A stretch of 64,000 nt of DNA, taken from the NCBI GenBank assembly GCA_015179025.1, contig WHUX01000078.1:1-64000 (forward strand). Reading direction: 5' to 3'. This DNA is from Terfezia claveryi. Its lineage: Eukaryota; Ascomycota; Pezizomycetes; Pezizales; Pezizaceae. Each line of letters begins with the position of its first letter. The first letter of the stretch is position 1. A program made the translations under genes and the position numbers. Positions 23,282 to 33,192 of the stretch are shown piece after piece. The notes under the pieces are model-generated. The model ran no database searches. It worked only from the letters and a program-made list of their open reading frames with translations, and had not been told where the DNA came from.

Positions 23282-23660
23282 CTAATACTGGGTTATTTGC
23301 AATCCCATAAGTCTGCCTGTCTCCTCGTACCTTCCGCACCTCCGGCAGGTAGGGTCAACCGAATCATCTAAACGAGCCCGCCAGGACTGGAGGTTGCCCT
23401 TCCCCGTCCTGCAGTGCACGTAATTGATCCTTGCCCTTCTATTCCACCCTATCACTCTGCCTTTCCCCGATCCGGCCACCCGCCTCTCACCTTCCCTTCT
23501 TCGCTTCCATTCCTGTTTCAACCCCCCTTCGGTAATTAGGGGATGGTCAGGGTACTCCAGTTCCGCCCCTTCTTTTGCTAAGGAGTCAGCTACCTAGCTC
23601 ATTGCCCTCGATGCCCACATGGGCTTTGACCCAGCCGAGTCTAACTGCTCCCTCTGTAAG
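23282..23660 (-). pseudogene. LINE B RNase H end and C-terminal Cys/His domain
   Basis: Starts with the equivalent of AVRLGWVKAHVGIEGNE (about 23600-23660), then a QEWKRRREGE block, RRARINYVHCRTGKGNLQSW and DPTCRRCGRYEETG. The normal continuation H....C is replaced by unrelated residues and a stop at 23282. The C-terminal domain is conserved in Tad-type LINEs. Confidence 0.8.
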
Positions 23661-23930
23661 GAATACTCTCACGTAGGCTGATCACGGGAAATGCACGGGT
23701 CCGTAAATGGCAAATTGGGCGGAACAGGGTAAAATACAGGGGAACCGAATATGGCAAAACGGGCACATTCTGCGAAGGATAAAAGAGCCGGAAAGTACGC
23801 AGGAAAAATCTCTTGAGGGGTAGAGCACTGGGACCATAGCAATAAGTCTATAGCGATATCTAGATATCTCTCCTCTTCTGAATATACACGATCAATTATC
23901 TTCATGATTCCTTCGCTGCATAACCTCGTA
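23640..23930. other. About 290-bp insertion inside LINE B
   Basis: It separates two consecutive pieces of the RNase H domain. Imperfect 9-bp matches at the two joints (coding for V-R-L on both sides) could be a target duplication or may simply reflect recombination between LINE copies. It contains a 78-codon minus-strand frame with no recognised domain. No terminal inverted repeat was seen. Confidence 0.5.
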
Positions 23931-24603
23931 ATCTTACACCCTTGCCCCCTGCCCTTAGCCTCTGTGAGATCAGCTTCCCCACCTCCTTGAGGTCAGCTGT
24001 CCTAGCTTTACCTGGCCTGCCCGCCCTCTGGATAGCCATCAGAGCGGCCTGGGAATCAGACAGAATTAGGAGCTTCCAGTCCCTTTTAGACTCCCCCAAG
24101 GCCTTTTTTATCCCAATAACTTCGCTATCCCATACCGTGGCCATCTTTCCGATGCCTACTCGCCCCTTCACCCTTCCGCCCGCCGAGCACCACCCCCCTC
24201 CTACTCGGCCCTGTTCACTCTTGCTTCCATCCGTGTAGACAACCACAGAATCCTCCTTTGCCGCTTCAATCTTCCTTTGCCACTCCTCTGGCTTCGACTC
24301 CCTGGTCAACCCGAAGTCTACCATGGGAATCTGGACGAGCTCGACCTTGCCTCCGATGCTCAGTACCTCATTTCCTTCCTGCTTTAGTAGACCCGCCTTG
24401 CTTCGGATGGCTGACATGACGGAGGTGAAACCATCGGATAGGGGGAAAGGTTCCCCGAAGTAGTCCCACGCCCTCCCCGCCTCAATGTTCCACCTCCTAA
24501 ACCCCTCCCTCAACGACAGGTCCCCCAGGGCCTCAGGATCCCGCATCATTTTTCTCAGCAGTCTCGTCTGGGCCGCATCCAGGACCATTCTGGGTGACTC
24601 CAC
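23902..24603 (-). pseudogene. LINE B RNase H domain, N-terminal part
   Basis: A 233-residue open frame with the RNase HI pattern: VVVYTDGSKSEQGRVGGGW (first Asp), a Glu in VWDSEVIGIKKAL, and ILSDSQAALMAIQ (third Asp). The frame is lost just before the expected WVKAHVGI.GNE.AD block, which is found about 290 bp further on at 23590-23640. It retains the canonical DSQ, whereas the full-length LINE has DPQ. Confidence 0.85.
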
Positions 24604-24795
24604 CCCTGCGATCTGGCTTACCAGCTCTCTGCGAGAGCCGTGGATCCGAATCGTGTATTAGACAGCAAATTTTTCAAATAGTACAGTATGTAGTGTGGTA
24701 ATCTTGATGTTGACTGACGCAGCCGGTTTCTTACACTCGTCCCCAACCTCACTTATTCCAACGTCAATGCCGCTGGTACCTCATGCTAAACCTAC

Positions 24796-25214
24796 GTAAT
24801 GCGCAGACAACAAGCCAAAAACCTCGAACAATCTTTGTTTTGCAACTGCAGAAATCTGGCAAGAAGTCACAGATTCCACCACTATCAAAGGCCAATTCCG
24901 AAGGACCTGATGTGGCACAAGATATTGTACACTTCACTGTCACATGAGGCTGGAAAGGATGCAACGGCCTTGAATACTCCAGTCTGAAGACATCAATACA
25001 CCCGGGAGTTCAAACTGGCAACTACCTCCTGAGTCTGAAGACCAACCCGACTTGCCAACAGACACAGAATATGAAGGTTCTGACCTTGAGATTTTAGATG
25101 ATGAGGAGGAGGCGGATGGAAGTGATGATGAGCAGGGAAAGTATATTACTGAGAAGAGGAGCGCTATTCAATATGCTGAGATCGAGATTACGCTTGGGGA
25201 GGAGTTTGTGTACT
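24796..25214 (+). pseudogene. Possible DDE (pogo-like) transposase C-terminal remnant
   Basis: Around 24840-24900 a frame reads ATAEIWQEVTDSTTIKGQFR, reminiscent of the AW..V...TI...WR segment near the C-terminus of pogo/Fot1-type transposases. After frame changes an acidic tail is readable from about 25023 to a stop at 25214 (DLEILDDEEEADGSDDEQGK), also common at transposase ends. The evidence is weak; a different gene remnant is possible. Confidence 0.3.
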
Positions 25215-25904
25215 AGATATCAATTATGCCACTATAGGCGACTTTCCTGAGATTCTTTATAAGGCAGTATCTCGAATATAAGCTAGTATCATATATAGGA
25301 CAGTACATTCAAGGCTCCTCCGACCGCCCGTTTGTAAATAAGAAAGCATTCTTACTTGCGAAATAATACAGTATTTATACGGCAAGCCCCTGTATTTTTG
25401 GTGCAGTGAGTGCTAGCACACAGTAATCGTTGGGTAATTACCACTAGGGGTTTCCTAGAACATCAGGGCAAATCCTAGTCTGGTTGGCACTGTGTACAGC
25501 CCTATATCGGATATATCGGATAGACTACTCTACTTAAGGGGCATATTGCTCAGTACTATATGTAGTATTATATTCCCCACGGCTGCTAGCATTTTTTTAC
25601 TTTTAACGTCTTATTACTCAGGTTATGGCAGGGCCGATACGTTATAGCCTGTAACTAGAAATAATGCGCAAGCATATGTCGTTTCTGGGTCTCTGGGGAA
25701 GCTGGATAAGCAGCGTCCAAAGATAGCACGTTAGCCATCCAATACCTCAGTCAGCTCCTGTCCGAGATGCGCTAATATAAACATAACCGATCTTACCGGT
25801 ATGCCAAGCGTTCGGTATGGGAAATAACCAAGGGATATTACCTATAAAAAAATCCACATACGGGCAGGGTAAACGAGTTCGGTCACTTAACGCCCGCATA
25901 ATTT

Positions 25905-25951
25905 GCTCTTTTTAAAACTCATTACTCATATGCTGTCCCAGCAAGGGGACC
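25905..25951 (-). mobile_element. 'GAGTA-tail' retroposon copy, minus strand
   Basis: On the minus strand it reads GGTCCCCTTGCTGGGAC, then AGCATATGAGTAATGAG, then TTTTAAAAAG, the same module as at 22394-22494. The 5' extent and the target duplication could not be fixed. The stem GGTCCC/GGGAC(A) has lost its last pair. Confidence 0.6.
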
Positions 25952-26961
25952 ATGATCATCCAGGTGGATACCCCTCTCCTCCACTACCTTGGGTCAAGTC
26001 TCAGTCTGAACTTTATTGCTAAGTCATGGAAAACCTTTTTAGGACAAACCCATAGTCCTTGGTTGTTAGGAAAAACTTTTGGAAGGAGGCAGGATTGGGA
26101 ACCTTTGAATGCAATCGGATGGTTCCCAACTACAACCATCCACTCTCCTGGACGGCACGCGGCTGATCAAACTCGGTATAGGTACTTCATGTCTTAAATT
26201 TAAACCTTGGATCATGTTCTCACTACTGTACGCAATATCAACTTCTCATAACCAAAGATCAGTATAGCTGAAAGTTGTAGTTATTTCGTGTCCCTATATG
26301 TACCGTAAATATGTACAATACCTAAAATGATCTACACATGGATAGAGTGGAACCTACAACGTCAAGATATTTCAAATAAACAACATTAAATACCATCAAA
26401 ATTTGGTGGTCCTTATCTAATTGAGGTCAAATCAATAAATAATGATTTACAGAGTCTTCTTTTATGTATTACTATGGTCGCATTCCCGGGATTGGTGTTA
26501 CTTAGGTAGGAGTCCAAGCTCACCAATAACCACAACCGCAAAGGTGGGATCAACCAGAAAACTTGAAACTTAAGATAACTTCTCGTTGCTCGGAGTAGTT
26601 CCGTGCGCCCCAGCCCCGTCTTACATGACTTTTGCCGGCCAGTCAAATCTCCACTGCAGTAAGCCTAGGGCGGTATCTATCCGAAACTATGCCCTCCTTC
26701 TCGTGAACCACGGCGTAATATTATTTTGTGTGAAACTGCTTTCAGACTCTATATAATACTATTACTCCCTTGTTGGTTCCCAAGTCACAGCGCTGAAGAC
26801 ATTCCTTCATTACCAATTTCATTTGATTACACACAGTTGAGCTTCTGGTTAAGCTCCTTCTTCGATTCCGTTATCAATACCATTTTTATAATTCTTTCAC
26901 TTTACTTTTTTGCACACCGACCCAATTCCTTCTTTCACAGACTTAATATTTCAAATCCAAC

Positions 26962-27765
26962 ATGCAGTTCACACTCACCACAATCACTGCTGCCACGGCG
27001 TTCCTTCCTCTCCTCGCAAATGCGCATCTGCACATAAACATGCCAGGTTCCTACCTCGGATCTGACAATATGGGCCCAGTTCAGCCATCTGGAGCAAACT
27101 TCCCATGCACAGTCAATAACTTCAGCAATAAAAGCGGCGAAGGCCCCACTATAACTCCGGGGAGGAGTAGCAAATTCCAGCTTCTGGGTACTGCGGTCCA
27201 CAGTGGTGGGAGTTGCCAGATATCAATCACCTATGACTCCCCTCCTACCAAGAATTCGAATTGGAGAGTCATCAAAAGCTTTGAAGGCGGTTGCCCAGTA
27301 AAACATGATGGGAATCTCAGCGAGGGATTAGGAGTTGACAATCAATTACCCCCTCTGGTATATACAGTGGCTAAGGGCATGCCTAGTGGAGCTGCGACTA
27401 TTGCCTGGTAAGTCTGATATATCCCTGGAGCACCATGGACAATGATTGTCGAGTAGAATGTGGTAGCTGATCAAGTTGATAACAACAGGACATGGGTAAA
27501 CAGCACTGGAAATCGCGAATTCTATATGCGTTGTCAAGCTGTCAAAATTGGGGGGAGTCGAAAGAACAAGAAGGTCTTCAACAAATTACCACCTTTGTTT
27601 GTTGCAAATGTTGGAAGCGAGAATAAGTGCACAACTATAGGTGCTGAGGGGAAAAATATTAAATTTCCAATACCAGGGAAGAACAAGGTTGGGAGTGGGA
27701 ATGCAGAGCCGAATGGGAAAGATTGCGTTACGGCTGCGGAGAGGAGGAGAAAGGGAAAGAAATAG
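26962..27765 (+). CDS. Secreted AA11-type lytic polysaccharide monooxygenase, two exons
   Basis: Exon 1 is 26962-27407, the intron 27408-27488 (81 nt, GTAAGT...CAACAG, with CTGAT as a possible branch site), and exon 2 27489-27765. The joined product is about 240 residues. Residues 1-21 are a signal peptide (MQFTLTTITAATAFLPLLANA) whose removal exposes His-22, as the copper histidine brace requires. The AVHSGGSCQ block supplies the second His, and W.VI.SFEGGCP, the AWTW run across the splice and NREFYMRC (axial Tyr region) match AA11 chitin-active LPMOs. The C-terminus is short and very basic, with no chitin-binding module. Its expected role is oxidative chitin cleavage outside the cell or in the wall. 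Family call is by motif memory; confidence is good. Confidence 0.85.
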
Positions 27766-28782
27766 ACCTCCGATATGATCTTGGGGATATTGACCAAAAA
27801 TAGAATGTAATTAATTACATCTCCCTTCGACGAACGAGAAGGATTGAATTGAACTTAATATATTTTTCTCCTGTAGGAAGAGATTCACTCCGCACCTAGA
27901 AATATAAGCATGATTCCCTGTAACTGGCTGGTGTCAATAAGAAGGAAGTAATCGTACCAGTAATATAGGGTAAATACACCCTTTGTATTGCGAACGAAAG
28001 CTACAATCACATCCGGCTGCCACACAGAGATACAAAAATTATACATAATATACTAACCGCTGCTCTAGAAATTTAAATAAACACGTTTGCACATTCTGCC
28101 ATCAGCGTTGGCGTGCTTTTGAGGGACGTTTGTTCATTTATGTATGTCACGGACGTGCCACTGATTTTTGCCACTAAGCAATAAGATCATTACCGGTACC
28201 CCAATCGTATTCCTTTCATGTTAACATTTTGTCACACATTCAATCCATTTCTTCAAGACCTTTGGATATGTTCTGGCCTGCCCGGGGTTGACCCACTACA
28301 GGTATGGTGGTCAGTTAAGGTAGGGTCGCCACTCATGAATGTATGCATGACTGTCAGCTGAACATGAGTTTGGCTTGCCATGCTCAACTGAATATACTAC
28401 CCTCAGTATGCCTCCCAGTCAGCTGAACGTGTTCTGACCCGAACAGCAATACGGCCCGTTCAGCAATGGGTTGACCCTTTCTAGTGTATTCTCTCTATCT
28501 CTTTACAGGCACCCCGATTTGGATGAAGCATTGGATACTATTGTACTACGGAATGGAACTTGATTTTCTAATATTTTCTCCTGTGAAATGGTAATCTTTT
28601 CTTTAATTCCGTTTGCGGATTAATACTATGTATTATATCTTTGATGCCTCCGCTTGTTTGGGCGTCTGCCTTCAATTCCCCATAGTTCCGCATAACATGT
28701 GTATTGATAGAAATTGCTGTGGTGTTGGTCGGATTGGTGAATGAACTAGACCATTGCTGGATGGGCCGGTCGTTAGAATGGA
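27766..28782. other. Intergenic, no gene seen
   Basis: About 1 kb downstream of the LPMO gene without a convincing coding frame. It holds a direct repeat of GGTTGACCC at about 28287 and 28470, flanking repeated GTCAGCTGAAC blocks, perhaps a small unrecognised repeat. No polyadenylation signal could be assigned with confidence. Confidence 0.5.
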
Positions 28783-29110
28783 CATTTTTTTTTTTTTTTT
28801 TAAGATAATACTCAGTACTCATGCGGTTCCGATAAGGGACCTTATCCGATCGCTTTCTAAGTACAGTTAACTATTAGCTGGGGAAGGACAAAAAGCAATG
28901 GAGGCTTTCTCTTGAATTTTCCAATTGATGAGCCACGGATGGATTCAGGACGAGGCAAGTTAATCTTCCAGGTCCGGCGACTAACTATATTCCATAAAGG
29001 AAAGAAACACAACTCAAGTGCCAAATCGGCAAACAGATGTAAGTATAGGAAAGCCGATGAACTTAACTGAAGTGGGGCCCCATGCTGTCATTAACTGGCT
29101 AATGCCAGAT
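28783..29110 (-). mobile_element. 'GAGTA-tail' retroposon, long copy B, minus strand
   Basis: Read on the minus strand it contains GTTAATGACAGCATGGGGCC, a GCCGGACCTGGAAGATTAAC block, a CGTCCTGAATCCATCCG block, then GGTCCCTTATCGGAACC, GCATGAGTACTGAG and an A-run of about 18. The first three blocks occur in the same order in the 185-bp copy at 48781-48965. It is the longest copy seen (over 300 bp), but with extra sequence between the shared blocks. No target duplication was found. Confidence 0.6.
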
Positions 29111-29176
29111 GACCCCGAGAGGCCTAACTAACTGAGGCCAGACCCTCCAAATCCTTCTACAACATAAAGAAGTGAA

Positions 29177-29204
29177 GCGGGATTTCCTGATTGAATCCCG
29201 CTCC
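29177..29204. repeat. Short hairpin
   Basis: GCGGGATT and AATCCCGC form a perfect 8-bp stem around a loop of about 10 nt. It lies between the long GAGTA copy and LINE C. Function unknown. Confidence 0.5.
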
Positions 29205-29289
29205 AAACCTCTGCTATGTCCCTTCCATTAGGACCCCTCTTCCGGCTCCTCATAGTCCTCTACTGAGATCGAATAGGAGTAATGAATTT

Positions 29290-29940
29290 CCTTTTTTTTT
29301 TAAAAAAAAAAAGGCCAGCTGTCTGTAAAGGGAGAAAAGAAAGCCTGCATTTCGTATTTGTGGAATCAAGGGCCCCTCTGCCGGCAAGCCGTCTGTACAA
29401 GAAAGTGAAAATGGACTCTACCGCGTCCCACTTATCTCCATCCTCCTCCGCGAAACATATGGGGTAGTCTATGTCTTCCCAATCCTTGATGCTGCCTAGG
29501 GCAGCCCTTTGGTCTCTGAATCTGGACGTCGAAGGTGATGTGTTGACCGTCCTGTATCTGATATAGGAGTAATAAGTATTTTTTTGTTAAAAATAAAAAA
29601 AGAAGCCTCTATCAGATGGCCGCTCTGGCAGGCGCTTGTGTCGAATTCCCAATTTTGTGAGCCAGTCTTTAGGGGCCCTCTGTCCGATTATAGCCATGTG
29701 AATGCTGATAGTGCGTGTCGGTTCCACTCTGAGCTCCTGGCCCCGAACCCTTTTGCTGTGCGTCCCTCCCTCCTATATGCTTTCGATGCTTGCCTGATGC
29801 CTCCTTCCGTTACCATCGAGGTAGTTAGGGAGATCTGGCCAGGGTAGAGGCGAGGGCCGCAAGCTTGCTGGCCTCCTCATTACCTTTGATGCCGATGTGA
29901 GAGCGGACCCATGAGATGGATGTGTCTTGCTTGTTGGCGT
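29290..29940 (-). mobile_element. Tad1-like LINE fragment C (RNase H end to poly-A)
   Basis: The minus strand reads WVRSHIGIKGNEEASKLA (end of RNase H), VTEGGIRQASKAYRREGR, SEWNRHALSAFTWL, RGPLKTG and a CQSGHLI zinc motif. After a 43-bp insertion it continues to the C-terminal IKDWEDIDY and WDAVESIFTFLYRRL blocks, followed by a T-run on the plus strand (29292-29301) as a likely poly-A. It belongs to a different Tad1-like subfamily from the LINE at 33193-40190. It is degenerate and 5'-truncated. Confidence 0.78.
29563..29605 (+). mobile_element. 'GAGTA-tail' micro-retroposon D (43 bp) inside LINE C
   Basis: Begins ATAGGAGTAATAAGTATTT and ends in an A-rich tail. Flanked by CCTGTATCTGAT (29551-29562) and CCTCTATCAGAT (29606-29617), a 10/12 target duplication. 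Removing it and one flank copy reconnects the LINE C coding sequence in frame across the zinc motif (GHLIQ...). That demonstrates a real insertion, with the stem-loop already truncated away. Confidence 0.8.
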
Positions 29941-30332
29941 CTGCTCAAGGAGGAGGCTGGTAGCTCTGACTCTCTACTGCTCCTAGCGGGCTGGAGGCCT
30001 TGGGAGTGTAAGGTTCCCTTACCCAAAGGAGAAGTCCCAGACATGTATGTATACCGTAGAGAGAAGGGGAATCCCCGAAGGAGAAAGGGCGAAGAACTAG
30101 CGAACGACCGAAGACCTGTATATAGAGAGACTGAGGAAGCTCTCTCCGAGACTCCTCAGGCAAGAATACACCTCATAGCTCTTACAGGGAGATGTTCATA
30201 ATTAAGGAGACAACCGCGGAGGAGCCCGCAAAATTGAGGAATCTTTGTGTGCCTTGAGAGCGAGGTCCAGGGCCTGTCGTGTAATTATTGCTACTGCCTG
30301 CCTGCCTGCTCTTTCTTCTCTATGGCGATGGA

Positions 30333-30530
30333 GAAAAAAAAAAAACGATACAAAAGACTTCGCCTCTCAACCTTTCGGTGAAAGAGGCTACATGTCCCCC
30401 TAACAACCATCGAAGAAATTCATTTCAGACCTTTCCAAGACTCGAACCCCGGGCCAGGCTCGCACTGCAACAGGTCTTGCCATTCGACCATGTTGGTGGT
30501 TACGGAAGGAAGTGGTCAGGAGTTGCTATC
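30333..30530 (-). mobile_element. tRNA-derived SINE-like element
   Basis: On the minus strand a box A-like TGGTCGAATGG is followed about 42 nt later by a box B GGTTCGAGTCT, the internal RNA polymerase III promoter spacing. The surrounding segment folds partly like a tRNA (4 of 5 pairs in the T stem). It continues to a T-run (minus strand) at about 30333-30346 that could terminate transcription. The cloverleaf is incomplete, so it is not a functional tRNA gene. Boundaries are approximate and no target duplication was found. Confidence 0.55.
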
Positions 30531-30582
30531 AGTTGGTTTCGGGTAACCATTGCCACATGCTACGGTATTACCATTTTAACCT

Positions 30583-31265
30583 TTTTTTTTTTTTTTTTTT
30601 TTTTCTTAAAAGTCTATACGCCGATTCGACCTAATGGTCCCGTTCCCAGCCCGAAGACCAGGTATGCCCACGTAGTCTGGAGGGGATTGTGCCAACCAGA
30701 CTAATGCCCACGGTACCACGGACAAAGTAAATACAATTCTACCTCCGCCACCACGTCCATGCGGCTCCTCCCCGAAAACATCAACTCCGCCTAAGGACTT
30801 AAAGGTTCAACCTGTGAAGAAATTTTCGAACAGGTCCCTAACCACCTCCCTGTCCCCATCCTCACCCTTCCTCCTTCTCAACCATACCCCTCATGGCCCC
30901 CCTAACGGGGCCGCATAGGAGTATTAAGTATTTAAAAAAAAAAAAAAATTCTCAACCATACTAGTACTGAACCATACCTCTCTTTCGTCCGCCTGCTCCC
31001 ATGAGCTCCACCTCCGCCCGCTCCACTCACCAGCGGGACAGACCAGTGCGACGTGCTTCCCTGTTTCCACCTGGCCACATTCAGGGTTCAAGTTCGTCCA
31101 GAGTATGCCTCCACCAGCCCAGTCTTCCCTTCCCGGTCTGACATTGGGTGTAGTTCAGCAGGGCTTTCTTGTTCCATTTCAAGACCCTCCCCTTCCCCGT
31201 GCCTGTGACCTCCCCCTCGGGCCCCTCCGCCTTCCTCTTCCTTGTCCAGGCTTGCCTTCTACCAT
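30583..31265 (-). mobile_element. Tad1-like LINE fragment D (3' end)
   Basis: Minus strand: EVTGTGKGRVLKWNKKALLN, YTQCQTGKGRL, then after stops GEDGDREVVRDLFENFFTG, matching the C-terminal domain and last residues of the LINE at 33193-40190. A 3' untranslated region follows and ends ACTTTTAAG plus a run of about 20 A (T-run at 30580-30603 on the plus strand). It is 5'-truncated near 31265, and interrupted by a 61-bp micro-retroposon at 30888-30948. Confidence 0.78.
30888..30948 (+). mobile_element. 'GAGTA-tail' micro-retroposon E (61 bp), perfect 13-bp TSD
   Basis: Flanked by exact TTCTCAACCATAC at 30875-30887 and 30949-30961. The insert consists of a few bases, the stem-loop GGCCCC-CCTAAC-GGGGCC, then GCATAGGAGTATTAAG, TATTT and about 15 A. 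It lies in the opposite orientation within LINE D. The boundaries are exact because the duplication is perfect. Confidence 0.88.
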
Positions 31266-32017
31266 TTAACCTAAAACTAAGCTAGCAGCAAAGTATCCAG
31301 CCTTCACTATCTCCCTAGGAGCAATATCTAGACGTAGAAGCATTTATACTTTGAAGTGTAAGATACGACTTTCGATTCTTGACTCCCCTCACAACTAGTT
31401 TTGGAAAGTCTCATATTTATTTATTAGAAACAGTTGTATTCGTGTGCACCTCTATCAGAGAGGTATGACAAGCCACCAAGGTCGAATGTATCCATGATAA
31501 CGTCAAGTGCCAACTATCTTTTGAATTGCCACGAACCAAAAGACTTTTAGTTGGCCATTGCATTTCTTGTATTTTTATCTTTGCTTATCTCAGAATACTT
31601 ACACGTGCGGTCTAATATAGAAGATTCAAGCCCCACAAGGATTTGAGAAACTCCTTGATAGATGTATCGTCACATTTGATCTTTGTAACGCATAGTACCA
31701 CCCCAATTTCTCGCCTTGGAGGTGAAATCAACCGGCCATCGTGGATATAGACCCCGTATTAAGTGACAGGAGTTGGTGAGGCTGGATCGCTGCAGGTAAC
31801 GTAATAAACGGATATGTATCGTGCCATGCCTAAGATCGGCAAGTAAGTGTTCGAGGGCTTTACTTTTAATTTTGCTTTTATCGAAAATAGAATAGAGGAA
31901 ATTTGTCAATGTCATCAAGAAGACCAAAGAGGTTACATGCTCACCCAAAGAGTGTTATATGTGAAGGCTCATTTTGCGAATAACTTGTGAGTTGCAAAAT
32001 AGGAGAGATATACATAC
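31266..32017. other. Intergenic, one weak ORF
   Basis: No recognised gene. A 92-codon minus-strand frame at 31670-31948 starts MGEHVTSLVFLMTLTNFLYS and is not low-complexity, but shows no family motif and no clear homologue in the window. It could be a stranded exon. Confidence 0.4.
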
Positions 32018-32030
32018 TAAACATACATGT

Positions 32031-32072
32031 ATGGGGCCGCATAGGAGTAATAAGTATTTAAAAAAATAAAAA
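32031..32072 (+). mobile_element. 'GAGTA-tail' micro-retroposon F (42 bp), perfect 13-bp TSD
   Basis: Flanked by exact TAAACATACATGT at 32018-32030 and 32073-32085. The insert is ATGGGGCC, then GCATAGGAGTAATAAG, TATTT and an A-rich tail. Only the 3' half of the stem (GGGGCC) is present, as expected for 5' truncation. It is among the shortest insertions in the window with an intact duplication. Confidence 0.9.
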
Positions 32073-32280
32073 TAAACATACATGTTTCATAGATTCACTC
32101 TGACTAAGGCTTCAAAAGTTTATGCTTCTTGAAGGTTTAGTTTAAAATTTCTGGGCTTTTGATGCAAATTATTCTAATTAGCTTATTTTCTAGATCCTAC
32201 TGACCTAATATATTAAAATATAATATCGAAGGAAACATACATAACACTAGGTATCTAATCTGCAATTGTGATAATAATAT

Positions 32281-33042
32281 ATGTCATACCCCCCATACTT
32301 TCGCTTTGACGCCTTGGATTCTTCGACTTTTCTAGATTCTCCGCATTCAGCCAGCGATAGCGATCTTTCCCTTCTGTTTCACTTTGTGTCTGCTACACCG
32401 CTCGAAAGCCAGACGTCACCAATCGCCACAACGTCCTGTCAACAACCCACGACAGTTACCAACAAACAAACAAGCACGCCACCTTCCCCACGGTTTTTCT
32501 CGCTCTTTACCGCGAATTTCAGTATACTCCGAGTCAAGGAGTTAGTATGCCAGATTGTCTCTCGAGCGGTATTATCAAATTCGGATTTTACCCCTGTCCA
32601 GCACCGCATAGTGATAGTCGTTTCCCATCTCCCAGCTCCCATCAGTGCTTCTCAACGGCTAGTTTATTGACTGCGACGGCAACTGAGCTTTGGTATTCCC
32701 AGAGCTTGTGCTTGCAGCAGGAGATCCCATCAAGGCAGAAGATCATCACTCGCCGAGGGAGGCGGGGTTTGCGGAGTCGGCAGGGGAGGGTGAATTTTCG
32801 GTTGTTTGGGGCTGTATACCCACCGGCGTACTCTGCAACGGAGCAGCATCACAGCGAGCGATATTGCTTTTTGCGTTCTAGAACTTAACGATTGAGTATT
32901 TGTGTTGTAATTGGTGAGCGATTGGCGTTGCTGGGAGTACGGAGTAAGGAACATATTGGTTTCATTGGGCAGTTTGCAGCGGCAGTTTATACCCCCATAG
33001 ATACATTTACACGGAGCCAGCACACTGGTCCAGGTACAGATA
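32281..33042 (+). other. Possible 5' exon region of the disrupted host gene, unresolved
   Basis: Open frames of 63 to 164 codons overlap here, including one starting MSYPPYFRFDALDSSTFL at 32281 and one containing ELVLAAGDPIKAEDHHSP at about 32700. Composition is not low-complexity. No single frame runs through, and I could not place introns. The region may hold the start of the Q-rich gene continued at 33043 or an unrelated decayed gene. Confidence 0.3.
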
Positions 33043-33192
33043 TCCCAATCCCCCCATGGCGCGGAAAAACAAACCTTCGCGGGGCAGCGCCTCGAAGAAG
33101 TCTACAAATACTTCTCGCCCCGGTAATGGATGTGCATCAAACAGCAGAAACAAGAACGGCAACAACAACAGCAGCGGCAGCGACAAGAACGG
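33043..33192 (+). pseudogene. Host gene segment left of the LINE (Q-rich exon)
   Basis: One frame reads AEKQTFAGQRLEEVYKYFSP, a stop (TAA at 33124), then KQQKQERQQQQQRQRQER up to the LINE insertion point. The LINE's 14-bp target duplication continues the same frame on the other side at 40193 (RQERKQQ...). The TAA is one C-to-T change from CAA. The upstream start of the gene is not determined. It was interrupted by the LINE and is presumably non-functional. Confidence 0.55.
33179..33192. repeat. Left target-site duplication of full-length LINE
   Basis: AGCGACAAGAACGG at 33179-33192 recurs exactly at 40191-40204 immediately after the LINE's A-rich tail. Its length of 14 bp (13 if the first A belongs to the tail) is typical of target-primed reverse transcription. 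Confidence 0.9.

Larger units (their letters stand above)
23290..24648 (-). mobile_element. Tad1-like LINE fragment B (RNase H and C-terminus)
   Basis: Minus-strand copy of the 3' third of a LINE closely related to the full-length one at 33193-40190. It begins at the counterpart of SQIAEVESPRMAL, runs through the RNase H domain and ends inside the C-terminal Cys/His domain. The 5' end is truncated near 24648 and the 3' end is lost near 23290. It is interrupted by about 290 bp at roughly 23640-23930. Confidence 0.85.

Noticed and set aside
30400..30500. A tRNA gene on the minus strand
   Set aside because: Pol III boxes are present but the acceptor, D and anticodon stems do not form a proper cloverleaf; treated as a SINE head.
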